From contig CALUIZ010000019.1 of assembly GCA_944320815.1 (NCBI GenBank), positions 1 through 62,258 of the forward strand: a stretch of DNA of 62,258 nucleotides. Reading direction: 5' to 3'. The DNA is from an uncultured Phocaeicola sp. (GTDB taxonomy: Bacteria; Bacteroidota; Bacteroidia; Bacteroidales; Bacteroidaceae). Made by a program: the position numbers and the translations under genes. Positions 1 to 9,968 of this stretch are shown here, piece after piece (position 1 is the first letter of the stretch; every line of letters starts with the position of its first letter). The notes beneath the pieces are model-generated. The model had not been told where the DNA came from. It saw only the letters and a program-made list of their open reading frames with translations, and made no database searches.

Positions 1-2652
1 CCGGACAGCCAGATGCTGAGTGATGTGGTCGTGATCGGTTATGGTACGCAACGCAAAAGCGACCTGACGGGAGCCGTGACCAACGTGTCGAGCGAGGACT
101 TCAACACGGGTCTGGTAAGCTCCCCCGAACAACTGATCAACGGCAAGATTTCGGGTGTGCAGATTATGTCGAACAGCGGTTCCCCTACCGCGGGAAGCAC
201 AATCCGCGTGCGTGGAGGTGCTTCGCTGAACGCCAGCAATGACCCGCTTATCGTGCTCGACGGAGTGCCTCTCGAACAAGGAGGTATCAGCGGAAACAGC
301 GGAAACTTCCTCAGCCTCATCAACCCGAACGACATCGAAAGCATGACTATCCTGAAAGACGCTTCGTCGACGGCCATCTATGGTTCGCGCGCGTCGAACG
401 GTGTCATCATCATCACCACGAAGAAAGGCAATTCCGACAAGCTGCAGGTGTCACTCAGCACGACGCATTCCATCCAGACCCGCACGAAACTGGCAGACAT
501 GCTCGGCTATGACGAGTTTGTCAATGTGGTGCGCACACAAGGCTCTGCGGCACAGCAGGCTCTGCTGGGAACCGCTCACACGGACTGGAACGACCAGATT
601 TATCACAATGCATACGGAACGGACAACAACCTGAGCCTTGCGGGACGCATTGCCCCCAACTGGCCTGTCCGTGTGTCGATAGGCTACTACAATCAGGACG
701 GTCTGCTGAAGACAGACAACGCCGAACGCTTCACGGGAAGCGTGTCGCTCTCTCCCTCTTTCTTCGATGACCATCTGAAACTGACCCTCAACGCCAAGGG
801 CTCGCTCAACAAGAACCGGTTCGCCAATACATCCGCTATCTGGGGAGGTGCGACCATGAACCCGACCATCCCTGTCTACTCGGGCAATGACGCTTTCGGA
901 GGATTCACGGAAGCGATTGGAAGCGACGGGAATCCGGTGAACGGTGCACTGGTGAATCCGGTAGGTCTTCTGGAGCAGCGTGACGCACACAGCAAGGTGG
1001 TCCGCTTTATCGGTAACTTCGACATCGACTACCGTCTGCATTTCCTCCCCGACCTGAAACTGCATGCCACACTCGGCTATGACTATGCCGAAGGAAAAGG
1101 TTCTGAATATGTGGGGACGGAAGCCGCACAATATTATACAGTGGGCGGATACTGGTATCCGTACGGACCGCAGAAGAACATCAACCGGCTGCTGACGCTC
1201 TATGCCAACTACAACAAGTTCTTCGAATCCATCAACAGCAGCTTCGACATCACGGCCGGATATGACTACCAGTACTGGAAGTCCAGTTCTCCGGCAACGG
1301 CCTCGATGAATGCGGCAGGGGATGTGCAGACCGCTTACAAGGCAACTGACTACCGCCACACATTGCTTTCCTATTACGGACGTATCAACTATTCCTACGG
1401 CTCGCGCTACATGCTGACTGCCACCGTGCGCCGGGATGCCACCTCACGCTTTGCACCCGACTGCCGTTGGGGTACTTTCCCCTCTGTGGCACTGGGATGG
1501 AGACTGACCGAAGAGGAATTCATGAAAGACCAGAAAGTGCTGAGTACCCTCAAGCTCCGGGCCAGCTACGGTGTGACCGGACAGCAGGACGGAATCGGGA
1601 ACTATAACTATCTGCCTATCTATACACTGAGCCAGGACGGCGCACAAGGCATCGTGGGAGGAACTCCCGTCTACACATACCGCCCGGAAGCATATGTTTC
1701 CGACTTGAAATGGGAGACTACTACTTCATGGAACGTCGGCTTTGATTTCGGATTCCTGGACGACCGGCTGACCGGTAGCTTCGACTATTATACACGCCAG
1801 ACAAAAGACTTGATTGCCACAGTTCCTGCCGCCGCGGGCTCCACGTTCAACAAGACCATCACGACAAACGTAGGAAACGTGGACAGTCAGGGTATCGAAT
1901 TTGCACTGAACGCCACTCCCATACAGACAGACGACCTGACATGGGACATCAGCTTCAACATGACCTGGCAGAAGATGAAGGTGAAAAACCTTTCAATCGT
2001 GGAAGGAGGGAAAGCGACCAACACGCCGGTCGGCCCTTCAATCGACGGCTACCAGTTCCAGACTCTGACGGAAGGTTATGAACCGTATATGTTCTATGTC
2101 TACAAACAGCTCTATGATGAAAAGACAGGAAAACCCATCGAAGGAGCATATGCCGACCTGAACAAGGATGGAGTCATCAACTCGGACGACCTCTACCGTT
2201 ACCACTCACCGGCCCCCGACTATATCATGGGACTGAGCACCTCGCTCCGCTGGAAACAGTGGAATCTGGGAATGAGCTTCCGCGCCAATATCGGCAACTA
2301 TGTGTACAACGGCATGGCGATGAATACCGGAGCTTTCGAAACGATGAGCTACAACAGCTACCAGTTGAACAATCTCTCGGCAAGCTATCTCGACACGGGA
2401 TTCCAGACACGCCAGTATCTCTCTGATTATTATGTGGAAAACGCCTCGTTCCTGAAAATGGACAATCTGACACTGGGCTATAACTTCGGGAAAATATTCA
2501 ACGGATGCAGCCTCAATGTCAGCGCAATGATTCAGAACGTGTTCTGTATCACAAAATACAGCGGCGTGGATCCGGAGGTTCCCAATGGCATGGACAATTC
2601 GTTCTACCCGCGTCCGAGAACCTACTCCATCAACGTTGGACTGAACTTCTGA
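1..2652 (+). CDS. susC: SusC/RagA-family TonB-dependent outer-membrane transporter (5' partial)
   Basis: This is the outer-membrane barrel that imports glycan oligosaccharides with energy from TonB, working with the SusD lid encoded next. The reading frame is open from the first base (codons for P-D-S-Q precede the first Met at 13), so the N-terminal signal, carboxypeptidase-D-like domain and part of the plug entry lie outside the window. The visible start has the family signature VVIGYGTQ followed by SDLTGAV, then plug motifs such as GGASLNASNDPLIVLDG and STAIYGSRASNGVI. The C-terminus ends in the typical final barrel strand (YSINVGLNF). About 883 codons are visible; full SusC proteins are usually near 1000 residues. 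Substrate (beta-1,4-galactan) is inferred from the downstream GH53 and GH2 genes. Confidence 0.96.
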   Translation, partial: PDSQMLSDVVVIGYGTQRKSDLTGAVTNVSSEDFNTGLVSSPEQLINGKISGVQIMSNSGSPTAGSTIRVRGGASLNASNDPLIVLDGVPLEQGGISGNSGNFLSLINPNDIESMTILKDASSTAIYGSRASNGVIIITTKKGNSDKLQVSLSTTHSIQTRTKLADMLGYDEFVNVVRTQGSAAQQALLGTAHTDWNDQIYHNAYGTDNNLSLAGRIAPNWPVRVSIGYYNQDGLLKTDNAERFTGSVSLSPSFFDDHLKLTLNAKGSLNKNRFANTSAIWGGATMNPTIPVYSGNDAFGGFTEAIGSDGNPVNGALVNPVGLLEQRDAHSKVVRFIGNFDIDYRLHFLPDLKLHATLGYDYAEGKGSEYVGTEAAQYYTVGGYWYPYGPQKNINRLLTLYANYNKFFESINSSFDITAGYDYQYWKSSSPATASMNAAGDVQTAYKATDYRHTLLSYYGRINYSYGSRYMLTATVRRDATSRFAPDCRWGTFPSVALGWRLTEEEFMKDQKVLSTLKLRASYGVTGQQDGIGNYNYLPIYTLSQDGAQGIVGGTPVYTYRPEAYVSDLKWETTTSWNVGFDFGFLDDRLTGSFDYYTRQTKDLIATVPAAAGSTFNKTITTNVGNVDSQGIEFALNATPIQTDDLTWDISFNMTWQKMKVKNLSIVEGGKATNTPVGPSIDGYQFQTLTEGYEPYMFYVYKQLYDEKTGKPIEGAYADLNKDGVINSDDLYRYHSPAPDYIMGLSTSLRWKQWNLGMSFRANIGNYVYNGMAMNTGAFETMSYNSYQLNNLSASYLDTGFQTRQYLSDYYVENASFLKMDNLTLGYNFGKIFNGCSLNVSAMIQNVFCITKYSGVDPEVPNGMDNSFYPRPRTYSINVGLNF

Positions 2653-2709
2653 AAAATGAAGAATGAAGAGTGAGGAATGAAGAATTATCAATTATCAACT
2701 GTTTTTGAC

Positions 2710-4296
2710 ATGAAAAGAATATTATACACAGCACTGATCTGCTGCACTGCGGTACTGACACCTTCATGCGTGGACGACCTCAACCAGTATCCGCATACGG
2801 AAACCACTTCCGAAAACATCTACCATACACGGGAAAGCTATTTCCAGGTATTGTCGAAAATCTATACGGCCATGGTCACCAACGGACAGGAAAAGAATGG
2901 AAGTGCCGACCTTTCTACAAACAACGGACAGGACTATTCACGTTGTCTGTTCAATCTGCAGGAGGTCTGCACCGATGAAGTGGCCTATACCTGGTTGAGC
3001 GGCGAGAACCTGACAGCCATCAACGACCTCTCATGGGATGCCAACGACTCGTGGGTATCCGACATGTACTACCGCATTTACTATAACATCGCGCTCTGCA
3101 ATGAATTCCTGCGCCACGCTACCGATGAAGCGATAGGCGGATTCAGTGCGGAAGACCAGACAGAAATCCGCAGATACCGCGCGGAAGCCCGTTTCCTGCG
3201 TGCCCTGTTCTATTATCACGCCATGGACTTCTTCCGCAACATTCCGTTTGTCACGGAAAACGATCCGGTGGGAAGCTATATCCCTCCGCGTTACACGGCA
3301 CAACAAATCTTTGACTTCATCGAAGACGAGCTGAACGATATAACCGAAGGTTCCGACCTTTTGTTTGACCGGTCCGAATGCCCATACGGACGTGCCTCGA
3401 AAGGTGCTGCATACACTTTACTGGCAAAGATGTACCTGAATGCGGAGGTATATATCAACGAAAAGAAATACGATGAATGCATCGCAGCCTGCAACAAGGC
3501 CATCGCACAGGGCTATACGCTGGAACCGGAATACGGTAAGCTGTTCAATGCGGACAACCACCTACGCACCAACGAAATCATCTTCACACTGCCGATTGAT
3601 GCCGCAACTACAGTTTCATGGGGAGCAGGGACTTATATGGTATGCGGAGAAATCAGCAACACGTCCTCGACTGAGGATTACAGTCCCGCAAGGTTCGGAG
3701 CGACTAACGGATGGGGAAACATGAGAATCCGCGGAGCCGCTTCAGTACTCTTTGACAGTGATGACTTGAGAGGGCAGTTCTATACCACGGGCCAGACACA
3801 GGAAGCAACCGACCTGAGCGACCTGTCCACAGGTTATCTGGTGACGAAATGGACCAATCTGACCGATGACGGACAATCCGCATCAAACACGGCACAAGAT
3901 GGTGCGAACACCGACTATCCGCTCTTCCGCCTTGCAGACGTGTATCTGATGTACGGTGAGGCCGTAGCACGGGGCGGTCAGGGAGGAGACGCGACAACCG
4001 CTTTGGGATATGTGAATGATTTGCGTGAACGTGCGTTCGGCAATGACAGCGAGAACGTAACGGAAGCCGACCTTACAACTGATTTCTATCTGGACGAACG
4101 CTGCCGCGAGCTCTATTGGGAAAGCACCCGCCGCACCGACCTGATACGTTTCAACAAATTCACCACGGCCGACTATCTGTGGGAATGGAAAGGCGGATCG
4201 GCAAACGGAACATCGGTAGACAGCAAGTTCAACATCTACCCTATCCCGTCGACCGAACTTACAGCCAACCCTAATCTGTACAACGAGAATTATTAA
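2710..4296 (+). CDS. susD: SusD/RagB-family glycan-binding lipoprotein
   Basis: This is the surface lipoprotein that caps the SusC barrel and captures oligosaccharides. I place the start at 2710 rather than 2677, because the Met there begins a clean lipoprotein signal (MKRILYTALICC, lipobox LTPSC), giving 528 residues, the usual SusD size. The residues after the cysteine (V-D-D) are acidic, as in Bacteroides surface-export signals. The N-terminal TPR-like helices (about residues 80-260) include RAEARFLRALFYYHAMDFF, a recurrent SusD motif, and the C-terminal part contains LADVYLMYGEAVAR and YWESTRRTDLIRF, also typical. It lies 57 bp after susC, with an A/G-rich repeat remnant between them. Confidence 0.96.
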   Translation: MKRILYTALICCTAVLTPSCVDDLNQYPHTETTSENIYHTRESYFQVLSKIYTAMVTNGQEKNGSADLSTNNGQDYSRCLFNLQEVCTDEVAYTWLSGENLTAINDLSWDANDSWVSDMYYRIYYNIALCNEFLRHATDEAIGGFSAEDQTEIRRYRAEARFLRALFYYHAMDFFRNIPFVTENDPVGSYIPPRYTAQQIFDFIEDELNDITEGSDLLFDRSECPYGRASKGAAYTLLAKMYLNAEVYINEKKYDECIAACNKAIAQGYTLEPEYGKLFNADNHLRTNEIIFTLPIDAATTVSWGAGTYMVCGEISNTSSTEDYSPARFGATNGWGNMRIRGAASVLFDSDDLRGQFYTTGQTQEATDLSDLSTGYLVTKWTNLTDDGQSASNTAQDGANTDYPLFRLADVYLMYGEAVARGGQGGDATTALGYVNDLRERAFGNDSENVTEADLTTDFYLDERCRELYWESTRRTDLIRFNKFTTADYLWEWKGGSANGTSVDSKFNIYPIPSTELTANPNLYNENY

Positions 4297-4315
4297 CCCA
4301 TAAATCATAACGACA

Positions 4316-6058
4316 ATGAAAACGATGAAATATCTGTTCGCCGTAATCGCAACCCTGATTGCCTTTACATCGTGTGAGGAAGACGGCGACAAAATATACC
4401 TGCAGAGCCTGAGCGGCAACGAGCTGATGGCTTCTACGGACGAAGTGAAGCTGAACGCTGATGTGGCGCAGCAAATCGTTCTTTCCTTCGCATGGACAGA
4501 CCAGACAATAGCCATCAGTGATGAAAATGTAGGGACCGCCGTCAAGGTGGTCACCAGCCTTGAGGCTTCCTTGTCGGAAGATTTTTCCGGCACAGTTTCC
4601 AGAACGGAAACCACTTCTCTCTCCCATGCCTTTACAGGTGCTGAACTGAACACCATAGCCAACACGATAGGTGCCACAATCGGCCAGTCGAATGCAGTCT
4701 GGTTCCGTTTGGGAAGCGCGACAGGAACCAATATTCCGTCGGCATACAGCAATGCGGTGCAAGTGAATGTCACGCCCTATGAAATGGATATGCACACAGG
4801 AATCATCCTTGACGCAAGCAAGAACGCAACGGGGGAAACGCTCTATTCGGCAAACGCCGACGGAATCTATTCCGGCTTCATGACCGCAAACGCTTGGGAA
4901 AACTTCTACATGAGAGAAGGGAACGGAATTGTTTGGGGGAATGTCGGAGATGATGGAGGAGGAACACCGTTCGTCCTTTCAAGTGAACCGACCCAGTGGA
5001 ACATGTGGTTCCCCAACGCTGAAGGATGCTTCCATGTGACTGTCAATACAAAGGAAGAAGAATGGAGCGCGCTTCATGTCTCTTCTCTGGCTGTCGGCGG
5101 TCTTGCAGACGGAGACATAGCCATGACATTTGACAAGACCAACGGCCAATGGCTGGCTACCTTCACTGCTGACGCTCCGGGAAGCCGCACAATCACAATT
5201 TCCGGACAGGGAGAGCTGTTCAACGCTTCTACGGGAACTGATGCAGGAAGCGCAACCGACATTGCCTTTGCAATGGAAGGCGAAAATCTTGTCCTTGCAG
5301 AAACGGCAGGAAGCGTCAACGTGGAAGTGCCGCAGGCAGGGGAATGCACCTTGCGTCTGAACCTCTCCGACCCGAAGAACTGCACGGCTGCCGTCGAAGC
5401 GGGAAGCGCGGAGGTACCGGTTGTTTATCCTTCGGAACTGAAAATGATAAGCAGTGACGGCACTGAGCTGTTAACATTGCCCCAAACAGGCGAACAAGGA
5501 AAATATACTGCAATCTATACAGGATTAGGCAGTATAAACTTCAAGTTTGTCGACCAAACGTCTGATACCTGGTATGGATATATTTATACTGAAGATGAGA
5601 CAAACGATCCGTTCAAACTCGACGGAAGCGGCACAGACCTTTATTTTGAAGGAGGATGGAGCGACAGCAACGTAAACTACATTATAACGGTTGATTTGAA
5701 TGACATGACATGGGGATTTGAACCTACGTCTTCCGCTTATCCTTCTTCTATAGCTATGTACCAATTTGACAAGAATGCATGGACAAAAGGAGAAAAGGTA
5801 ATAGACCTTACTCAAACGGAAGAAGGCAAATTTACCGGAATCTTCCAAGGCGAATATGGATTTGATTTCATGTTTATTGATGAAAACGGTACGCTTTACG
5901 GTACAACCTGGAGTGAGGACAATCAGAATGGCACGAGATTGGAAACTTCTCCCGGACAACCATTATGGATTTATGGCTATGATTGGGGAGTTTCATTGAA
6001 TATCACTATCAATGTTGACCTTACAAACATGACGTGGAGCTATACTGAAAATAACTAA
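4316..6058 (+). CDS. SusE-like surface glycan-binding lipoprotein
   Basis: Probable surface glycan-binding protein of the galactan locus, in the position of SusE/SusF. The signal ends in lipobox FTSC with C20 followed by E-E-D-G-D, a strongly acidic surface-export signal. The N-terminal region (about 25-150) resembles the SusE domain, with a fibronectin-like ending (AYSNAVQVNV). The C-terminal part seems duplicated: two units of about 100 residues (about 375-475 and 478-580) each carry an aromatic core and end with near-identical strands, ITVDLNDMTWGF and INVDLTNMTWSY. These are probably carbohydrate-binding modules in tandem. It lies 19 bp after susD, so probably co-transcribed. Family assignment is by context and pattern; the ligand is inferred. 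Confidence 0.85.
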   Translation: MKTMKYLFAVIATLIAFTSCEEDGDKIYLQSLSGNELMASTDEVKLNADVAQQIVLSFAWTDQTIAISDENVGTAVKVVTSLEASLSEDFSGTVSRTETTSLSHAFTGAELNTIANTIGATIGQSNAVWFRLGSATGTNIPSAYSNAVQVNVTPYEMDMHTGIILDASKNATGETLYSANADGIYSGFMTANAWENFYMREGNGIVWGNVGDDGGGTPFVLSSEPTQWNMWFPNAEGCFHVTVNTKEEEWSALHVSSLAVGGLADGDIAMTFDKTNGQWLATFTADAPGSRTITISGQGELFNASTGTDAGSATDIAFAMEGENLVLAETAGSVNVEVPQAGECTLRLNLSDPKNCTAAVEAGSAEVPVVYPSELKMISSDGTELLTLPQTGEQGKYTAIYTGLGSINFKFVDQTSDTWYGYIYTEDETNDPFKLDGSGTDLYFEGGWSDSNVNYIITVDLNDMTWGFEPTSSAYPSSIAMYQFDKNAWTKGEKVIDLTQTEEGKFTGIFQGEYGFDFMFIDENGTLYGTTWSEDNQNGTRLETSPGQPLWIYGYDWGVSLNITINVDLTNMTWSYTENN

Positions 6059-6154
6059 CCAGAGATTCTTCCTCCCTGCGGTCGTCAGAATGACAAATAA
6101 AGGGGCGACAAATGCAGGAATAACAAACAAGGAAACCAAAAAACAGGAACAACC
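6059..6154. repeat. Intergenic spacer with possible repeat element
   Basis: The 96-bp spacer between the SusE-like gene and the first GH53 holds the phrase GATTCTTCCTCCCTGCGG, then GTCAGAATGAC. The ends, GATTCTTC and GTCAGAATGAC, are loosely inverted. Phrases of this type recur as small intergenic repeats in many bacterial genomes; I cannot count copies here. No promoter or terminator is evident, so the GH53 gene is probably read from the susC promoter. Confidence 0.35.
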
Positions 6155-7237
6155 ATGAAAAAGATAAAAACCTGGTGGATGAGCTTCATCCTCCTCTGCG
6201 GTTTGACAACCGTTTCTTGTGACAACGAAGACAATCCCACCTTCCCAGAACAGCCGGAGACTTCCGATCCCACGGGCGGATATGACATGACAGGCTTCGC
6301 ACGCGGGGCCGACGTGAGCTGGCTCACCGAAATGGAAGCCAGCGGACGCAAGTTCTATGACAACACCGGAAAAGAACGTGAGTGCATGGAACTGCTGCGG
6401 GAACTCGGAATGAACGCCGTCCGTCTGCGTGTATGGGTAAACCCCACCGACGGATGGTGCAACAAACAGGACGTGCTGGTCAAAGCATGGAGAGCCAGCA
6501 AACTGGGCTACCGCCTGATGATTGATTTCCATTACAGCGACTCATGGGCGGATCCGGGACAGCAAACCAAGCCTGCCGCATGGGCAGCCTATACGTTCGA
6601 CGAGCTGAAACAGGCCGTAGCCGACCATACCACAGACGTGCTTTCGGCACTGAAAGCGCAAAACATCGGAGTGGAATGGGTGCAGGTGGGCAACGAAACA
6701 CGAACCGGCATGCTTTGGGACGACGGAAAGGCAAGTGCGGGAAACACATCCAACTTCGCCCAGCTCATCAACGCGGGATATGATGCGGTGAAAGGTGTCT
6801 ATCCGGAAGCGAAGGTAATCATCCACATCGACGAAGGAAACAACCCTAACCGCTACAACTGGCTTTTCGACGGTCTTCAGGCAGACGGGGCCAGATGGGA
6901 TGTCATCGGCATGTCGCTCTATCCGGAGCCGGACGGAGACAATGAGTCGAAGAAAGACTGGCGGAAAATGAACGACGACTGCATCGCCAACATGAAAGCA
7001 CTCGTACAGAAATACGGCACGGAGGTGATGATGTGCGAAATCGGCATCAACTGGAATTATGAAGAGGCGGAAGCGTTCTACACCGACTTCATCACCAAGG
7101 CCAAGGCGGTGGAAGGCTGTCTTGGTGTGTTTGCCTGGGAGCCCCAGTGTTATGGCGGATGGGAAGGTTATCATAAAGGCATGTTCAACGATGATGGCCG
7201 TCCGACGGACTCGATGAACGCATTCAAGAGGGACTGA
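6155..7237 (+). CDS. GH53 endo-beta-1,4-galactanase, lipoprotein form
   Basis: Endo-acting enzyme that cuts beta-1,4-galactan side chains of pectin, probably at the cell surface. The signal peptide ends with lipobox TVSC (C22) followed by D-N-E-D, an acidic surface-export pattern. The catalytic domain (about 45-358) is a GH53 (clan GH-A) barrel with GADVSWLTEME at its start, LRVWVNPTDGW, and DFHYSDSWADP. The predicted acid/base is E181 in QVGNET and the nucleophile E295 in MMCEIG. The length (360 aa) is normal. It is related to, but distinct from, the second GH53 at 9969; this one carries the lipid anchor, so it likely starts depolymerization outside while the other acts inside. A strong hairpin follows the stop. 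Confidence 0.95.
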   Translation: MKKIKTWWMSFILLCGLTTVSCDNEDNPTFPEQPETSDPTGGYDMTGFARGADVSWLTEMEASGRKFYDNTGKERECMELLRELGMNAVRLRVWVNPTDGWCNKQDVLVKAWRASKLGYRLMIDFHYSDSWADPGQQTKPAAWAAYTFDELKQAVADHTTDVLSALKAQNIGVEWVQVGNETRTGMLWDDGKASAGNTSNFAQLINAGYDAVKGVYPEAKVIIHIDEGNNPNRYNWLFDGLQADGARWDVIGMSLYPEPDGDNESKKDWRKMNDDCIANMKALVQKYGTEVMMCEIGINWNYEEAEAFYTDFITKAKAVEGCLGVFAWEPQCYGGWEGYHKGMFNDDGRPTDSMNAFKRD

Positions 7238-7265
7238 AAAAACAGCCGCATGTCTTGACTGGAAT

Positions 7266-7300
7266 AACGGGATGTTTCAGTCCGAACATCCCGTTCCTTT
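7266..7300 (+). terminator. Intrinsic terminator after the first GH53 gene
   Basis: An 11-bp perfect inverted repeat, AACGGGATGTT (7266-7276) and AACATCCCGTT (7285-7295), with an 8-nt loop is followed by CCTTTT. The U-tract is short, so read-through into the GH2 gene is possible. It splits the locus into two transcription units together with the promoter element at 7347. Confidence 0.7.
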
Positions 7301-7346
7301 TCATGAAGAAACAGGAAGACATGTAGCCATTCATATTATTTTTTTA

Positions 7347-7354
7347 TAGATTTG
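7347..7354 (+). promoter_or_regulatory. Bacteroides-type -7 element before the GH2 gene
   Basis: TAGATTTG matches the Bacteroides -7 consensus TAnnTTTG and sits 27 nt before the ATG at 7381. A possible GTG start at 7354 overlaps the box and would be upstream of or at the transcript start, which favours the ATG. No clear TTTG -33 box is seen. Confidence 0.55.
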
Positions 7355-7380
7355 TGTCATTAATCATCACAACTGAAACC

Positions 7381-9852
7381 ATGAGAAAAATTCTGCTCGC
7401 AACGGCTTTCATGCTGGGAAGCGCATGCACCTTATCCGCACAACGTCATGAACAGACGCTTGAGAAAGGATGGAGATTCACGAAAGGAGACATAGAGAAC
7501 GCACAGTCCGCCGGATTCGACGACAGTCGGTGGGAGGAGGTCACCGTTCCACACGACTGGGCCATCTACGGACCGTTCGACAGGAGCCATGACCTGCAGA
7601 ATGTGGCCGTCACACAAAACTTTGAGACAGAAGCGTCCGTAAAGACAGGACGCACGGGAGGACTCCCTTACGTGGGTGTGGGATGGTATCGCACCACATT
7701 CGACTCGGAGCCGGGAAAACAGACCACGCTCGTCTTCGACGGCGCGATGAGCGAAGCCCGCGTGTATGTGAACGGAAAAGAAGCCTGCTTCTGGCCGTTC
7801 GGCTACAACTCATTCCACTGCGACGTGACCGCACTTCTCAATGACGACGGAAAGGACAACACGCTTGCCGTCCGTCTGGAGAACCGTCCGCAATCTTCCC
7901 GCTGGTATCCGGGGGCGGGACTCTACCGGAACGTGCATCTTACGGTTACGGAAAAGATACATGTGCCGGTATGGGGAACACAGATCACCACTCCTCACGT
8001 AGGGACCGACTATGCGTCGGTAAAACTGCTCACCACCATAGACAATGCAGGCGACAAGGACATCCGCATCGTGACGGACATCCTTTCACCCGACGGAAAG
8101 ACGGTGGCCACGAAGGACAACACTCGCAAAATCAACCACGGAATGCCTTTTGAACAGAACTTCCTGATAGATGCCCCGATGCTGTGGTCGCCTGAAAGTC
8201 CTTCGCTTTACAAAGCCGTATCCAGAATCTATGCGGACGGCCGGATGGTGGACGAATATACCACCCGCTTCGGCATCCGTTCCATCGAATACGTGCCCGA
8301 TAAGGGATTCTACCTCAACGGAAAACATCGCAAGTTCCAGGGGGTGTGCAATCACCACGATCTGGGCCCGCTGGGTGCGGCAATCAATGTCTCCGCCCTG
8401 CGCCATCAGCTCACCATGCTGAAAGACATGGGATGCGACGCCATCCGCACGGCCCACAACATGCCTGCTCCGGAACTGGTCGAACTCTGCGACGAGATGG
8501 GATTCATGATGATGGTCGAACCGTTCGATGAATGGGACATCGCCAAATGTGAGAACGGCTATCACCGCTATTTCAACGAATGGGCGGAACGCGACATGGT
8601 GAACATGCTCCGCCAGTTCCGCAACAACCCATGCGTGGTCATGTGGAGTATCGGAAACGAGGTGCCCACGCAGTGCAGTCCGGAAGGCTATAAGGTGGCG
8701 AAATTCCTGCAGGACATCTGCCACAGGGAAGACCCGACACGTCCGGTCACCTGCGGAATGGACCAGGTAAGCTGCGTGCTCGACAACGGGTTCGCGGCAA
8801 TGATTGACATCCCCGGCTTCAACTACCGGGCGCACCGCTATCAGGAAGCCTACAGCCGTCTGCCGCAGAATATCGTGCTGGGGTCGGAGACATCTTCAAC
8901 GGTCAGTTCGCGCGGCGTGTACAAGTTTCCGGCCGTAAAACGCCACACGGCCATCTACGATGACCATCAGTCGACGGGATACGATCTGGAGCATTGTTCA
9001 TGGAGCAATCTCCCCGATGAAGATTTTGCCCTGGCAGACGATTATCCATGGACCATCGGCCAGTTCGTATGGACAGGCTTCGACTATCTGGGAGAACCTT
9101 CTCCTTACGATACCGACGCATGGCCCAGTCACAGTTCGCTGTTCGGCATCATCGACCTGGCAAGTCTGCCAAAGGACCGTTACTGGCTTTACCGCAGCCT
9201 ATGGAACAAAAAATCGCCCACGCTCCATATTCTTCCTCATTGGACATGGCCCGGAAGAGAGGGAGAAAACACACCTGTCTTCGTCTACACCAGTTGGCCG
9301 GAAGCCGAACTCTTCGTCAACGGAAAGAGCTACGGCAAACAGCACAAGCTCACCCGTGAGGAGAGCACGGCATTGCAGGAGAAAGATCCCTTCTGGCTGC
9401 AACGCCGGTATCGTCTGATGTGGACAGATGTGCCCTATGAACCGGGTGAAGTGAAAGTGGTGGCATACGACGCGGACGGAAAAGCCGTTGCGGAAAAAAC
9501 TGTGCACACTGCCGGAAAGCCCCATCACATCGAGCTGACAAGCAGCCGCACAAGCCTGCAGGCCGACGGAAAGGATCTGGCATATGTCACGCTGCGCATC
9601 GTGGACAAGAACGGCAATCTTTGTCCCGCCGACGGAAGACTGGTAAACTTCAAGGTGAAAGGTGCGGGGAAATACCGCGCTTCTGCCAATGGAGACGCGG
9701 CCTGTCTCGATCTTTTCCATCATCCGAAGATGCATGCTTTCAGCGGAATGCTGACGGTCATCGTCCAGTCAGGAGAAACAGCCGGCACACTTGAACTGGA
9801 AGCGACGGCCAAAGGCATCAAATCCGGGAAAATACAGATTCCGGTGAAATAA
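7381..9852 (+). CDS. GH2 beta-galactosidase
   Basis: Exo-acting beta-galactosidase that would release galactose from the galacto-oligosaccharides made by the GH53 enzymes, most likely in the periplasm. The signal peptide (about 20 residues, ending TLSA before Q) lacks a good lipobox. The order is jelly-roll sugar-binding domain (about 25-190), immunoglobulin-like domain (190-300), TIM barrel (300-610) and C-terminal beta domains, including a DUF4982-like part. The predicted acid/base is E427 in SIGNEV and the nucleophile E503 in GSETSS. The barrel also shows RTAHNMP and HDWAIYGPF from the N-terminal fold. The protein is 823 aa, usual for Bacteroides GH2 enzymes. The start at 7381 is chosen from the signal peptide and the promoter position. 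Confidence 0.94.
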   Translation: MRKILLATAFMLGSACTLSAQRHEQTLEKGWRFTKGDIENAQSAGFDDSRWEEVTVPHDWAIYGPFDRSHDLQNVAVTQNFETEASVKTGRTGGLPYVGVGWYRTTFDSEPGKQTTLVFDGAMSEARVYVNGKEACFWPFGYNSFHCDVTALLNDDGKDNTLAVRLENRPQSSRWYPGAGLYRNVHLTVTEKIHVPVWGTQITTPHVGTDYASVKLLTTIDNAGDKDIRIVTDILSPDGKTVATKDNTRKINHGMPFEQNFLIDAPMLWSPESPSLYKAVSRIYADGRMVDEYTTRFGIRSIEYVPDKGFYLNGKHRKFQGVCNHHDLGPLGAAINVSALRHQLTMLKDMGCDAIRTAHNMPAPELVELCDEMGFMMMVEPFDEWDIAKCENGYHRYFNEWAERDMVNMLRQFRNNPCVVMWSIGNEVPTQCSPEGYKVAKFLQDICHREDPTRPVTCGMDQVSCVLDNGFAAMIDIPGFNYRAHRYQEAYSRLPQNIVLGSETSSTVSSRGVYKFPAVKRHTAIYDDHQSTGYDLEHCSWSNLPDEDFALADDYPWTIGQFVWTGFDYLGEPSPYDTDAWPSHSSLFGIIDLASLPKDRYWLYRSLWNKKSPTLHILPHWTWPGREGENTPVFVYTSWPEAELFVNGKSYGKQHKLTREESTALQEKDPFWLQRRYRLMWTDVPYEPGEVKVVAYDADGKAVAEKTVHTAGKPHHIELTSSRTSLQADGKDLAYVTLRIVDKNGNLCPADGRLVNFKVKGAGKYRASANGDAACLDLFHHPKMHAFSGMLTVIVQSGETAGTLELEATAKGIKSGKIQIPVK

Positions 9853-9968
9853 ATTATTCATCAAGGCATGGAAACGCAAAAGTGCAGAGATTGCCTATAA
9901 TTGAAATCCTGCATTCCCGCGCTTCCACGCCTTTCTATCTCATAACAACTAGAATACAAACGTATCCC
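9853..9968. other. Spacer between the GH2 and second GH53 genes
   Basis: This 116-bp stretch can fold as an imperfect stem: GGCATGGAAACGC (about 9866-9878) against GCGCTTCCACGCC further down, with two A-C mismatches. There is no T-run and no TAnnTTTG box, so I regard it as an internal operon spacer, perhaps a decayed copy of the inverted repeat seen after metK. Confidence 0.3.

Noticed and set aside
451..1359. 302-codon open frame on the minus strand within susC
   Set aside because: Shadow of a real gene; no family signature, no ribosome-binding site, and the plus-strand SusC reading is beyond doubt.
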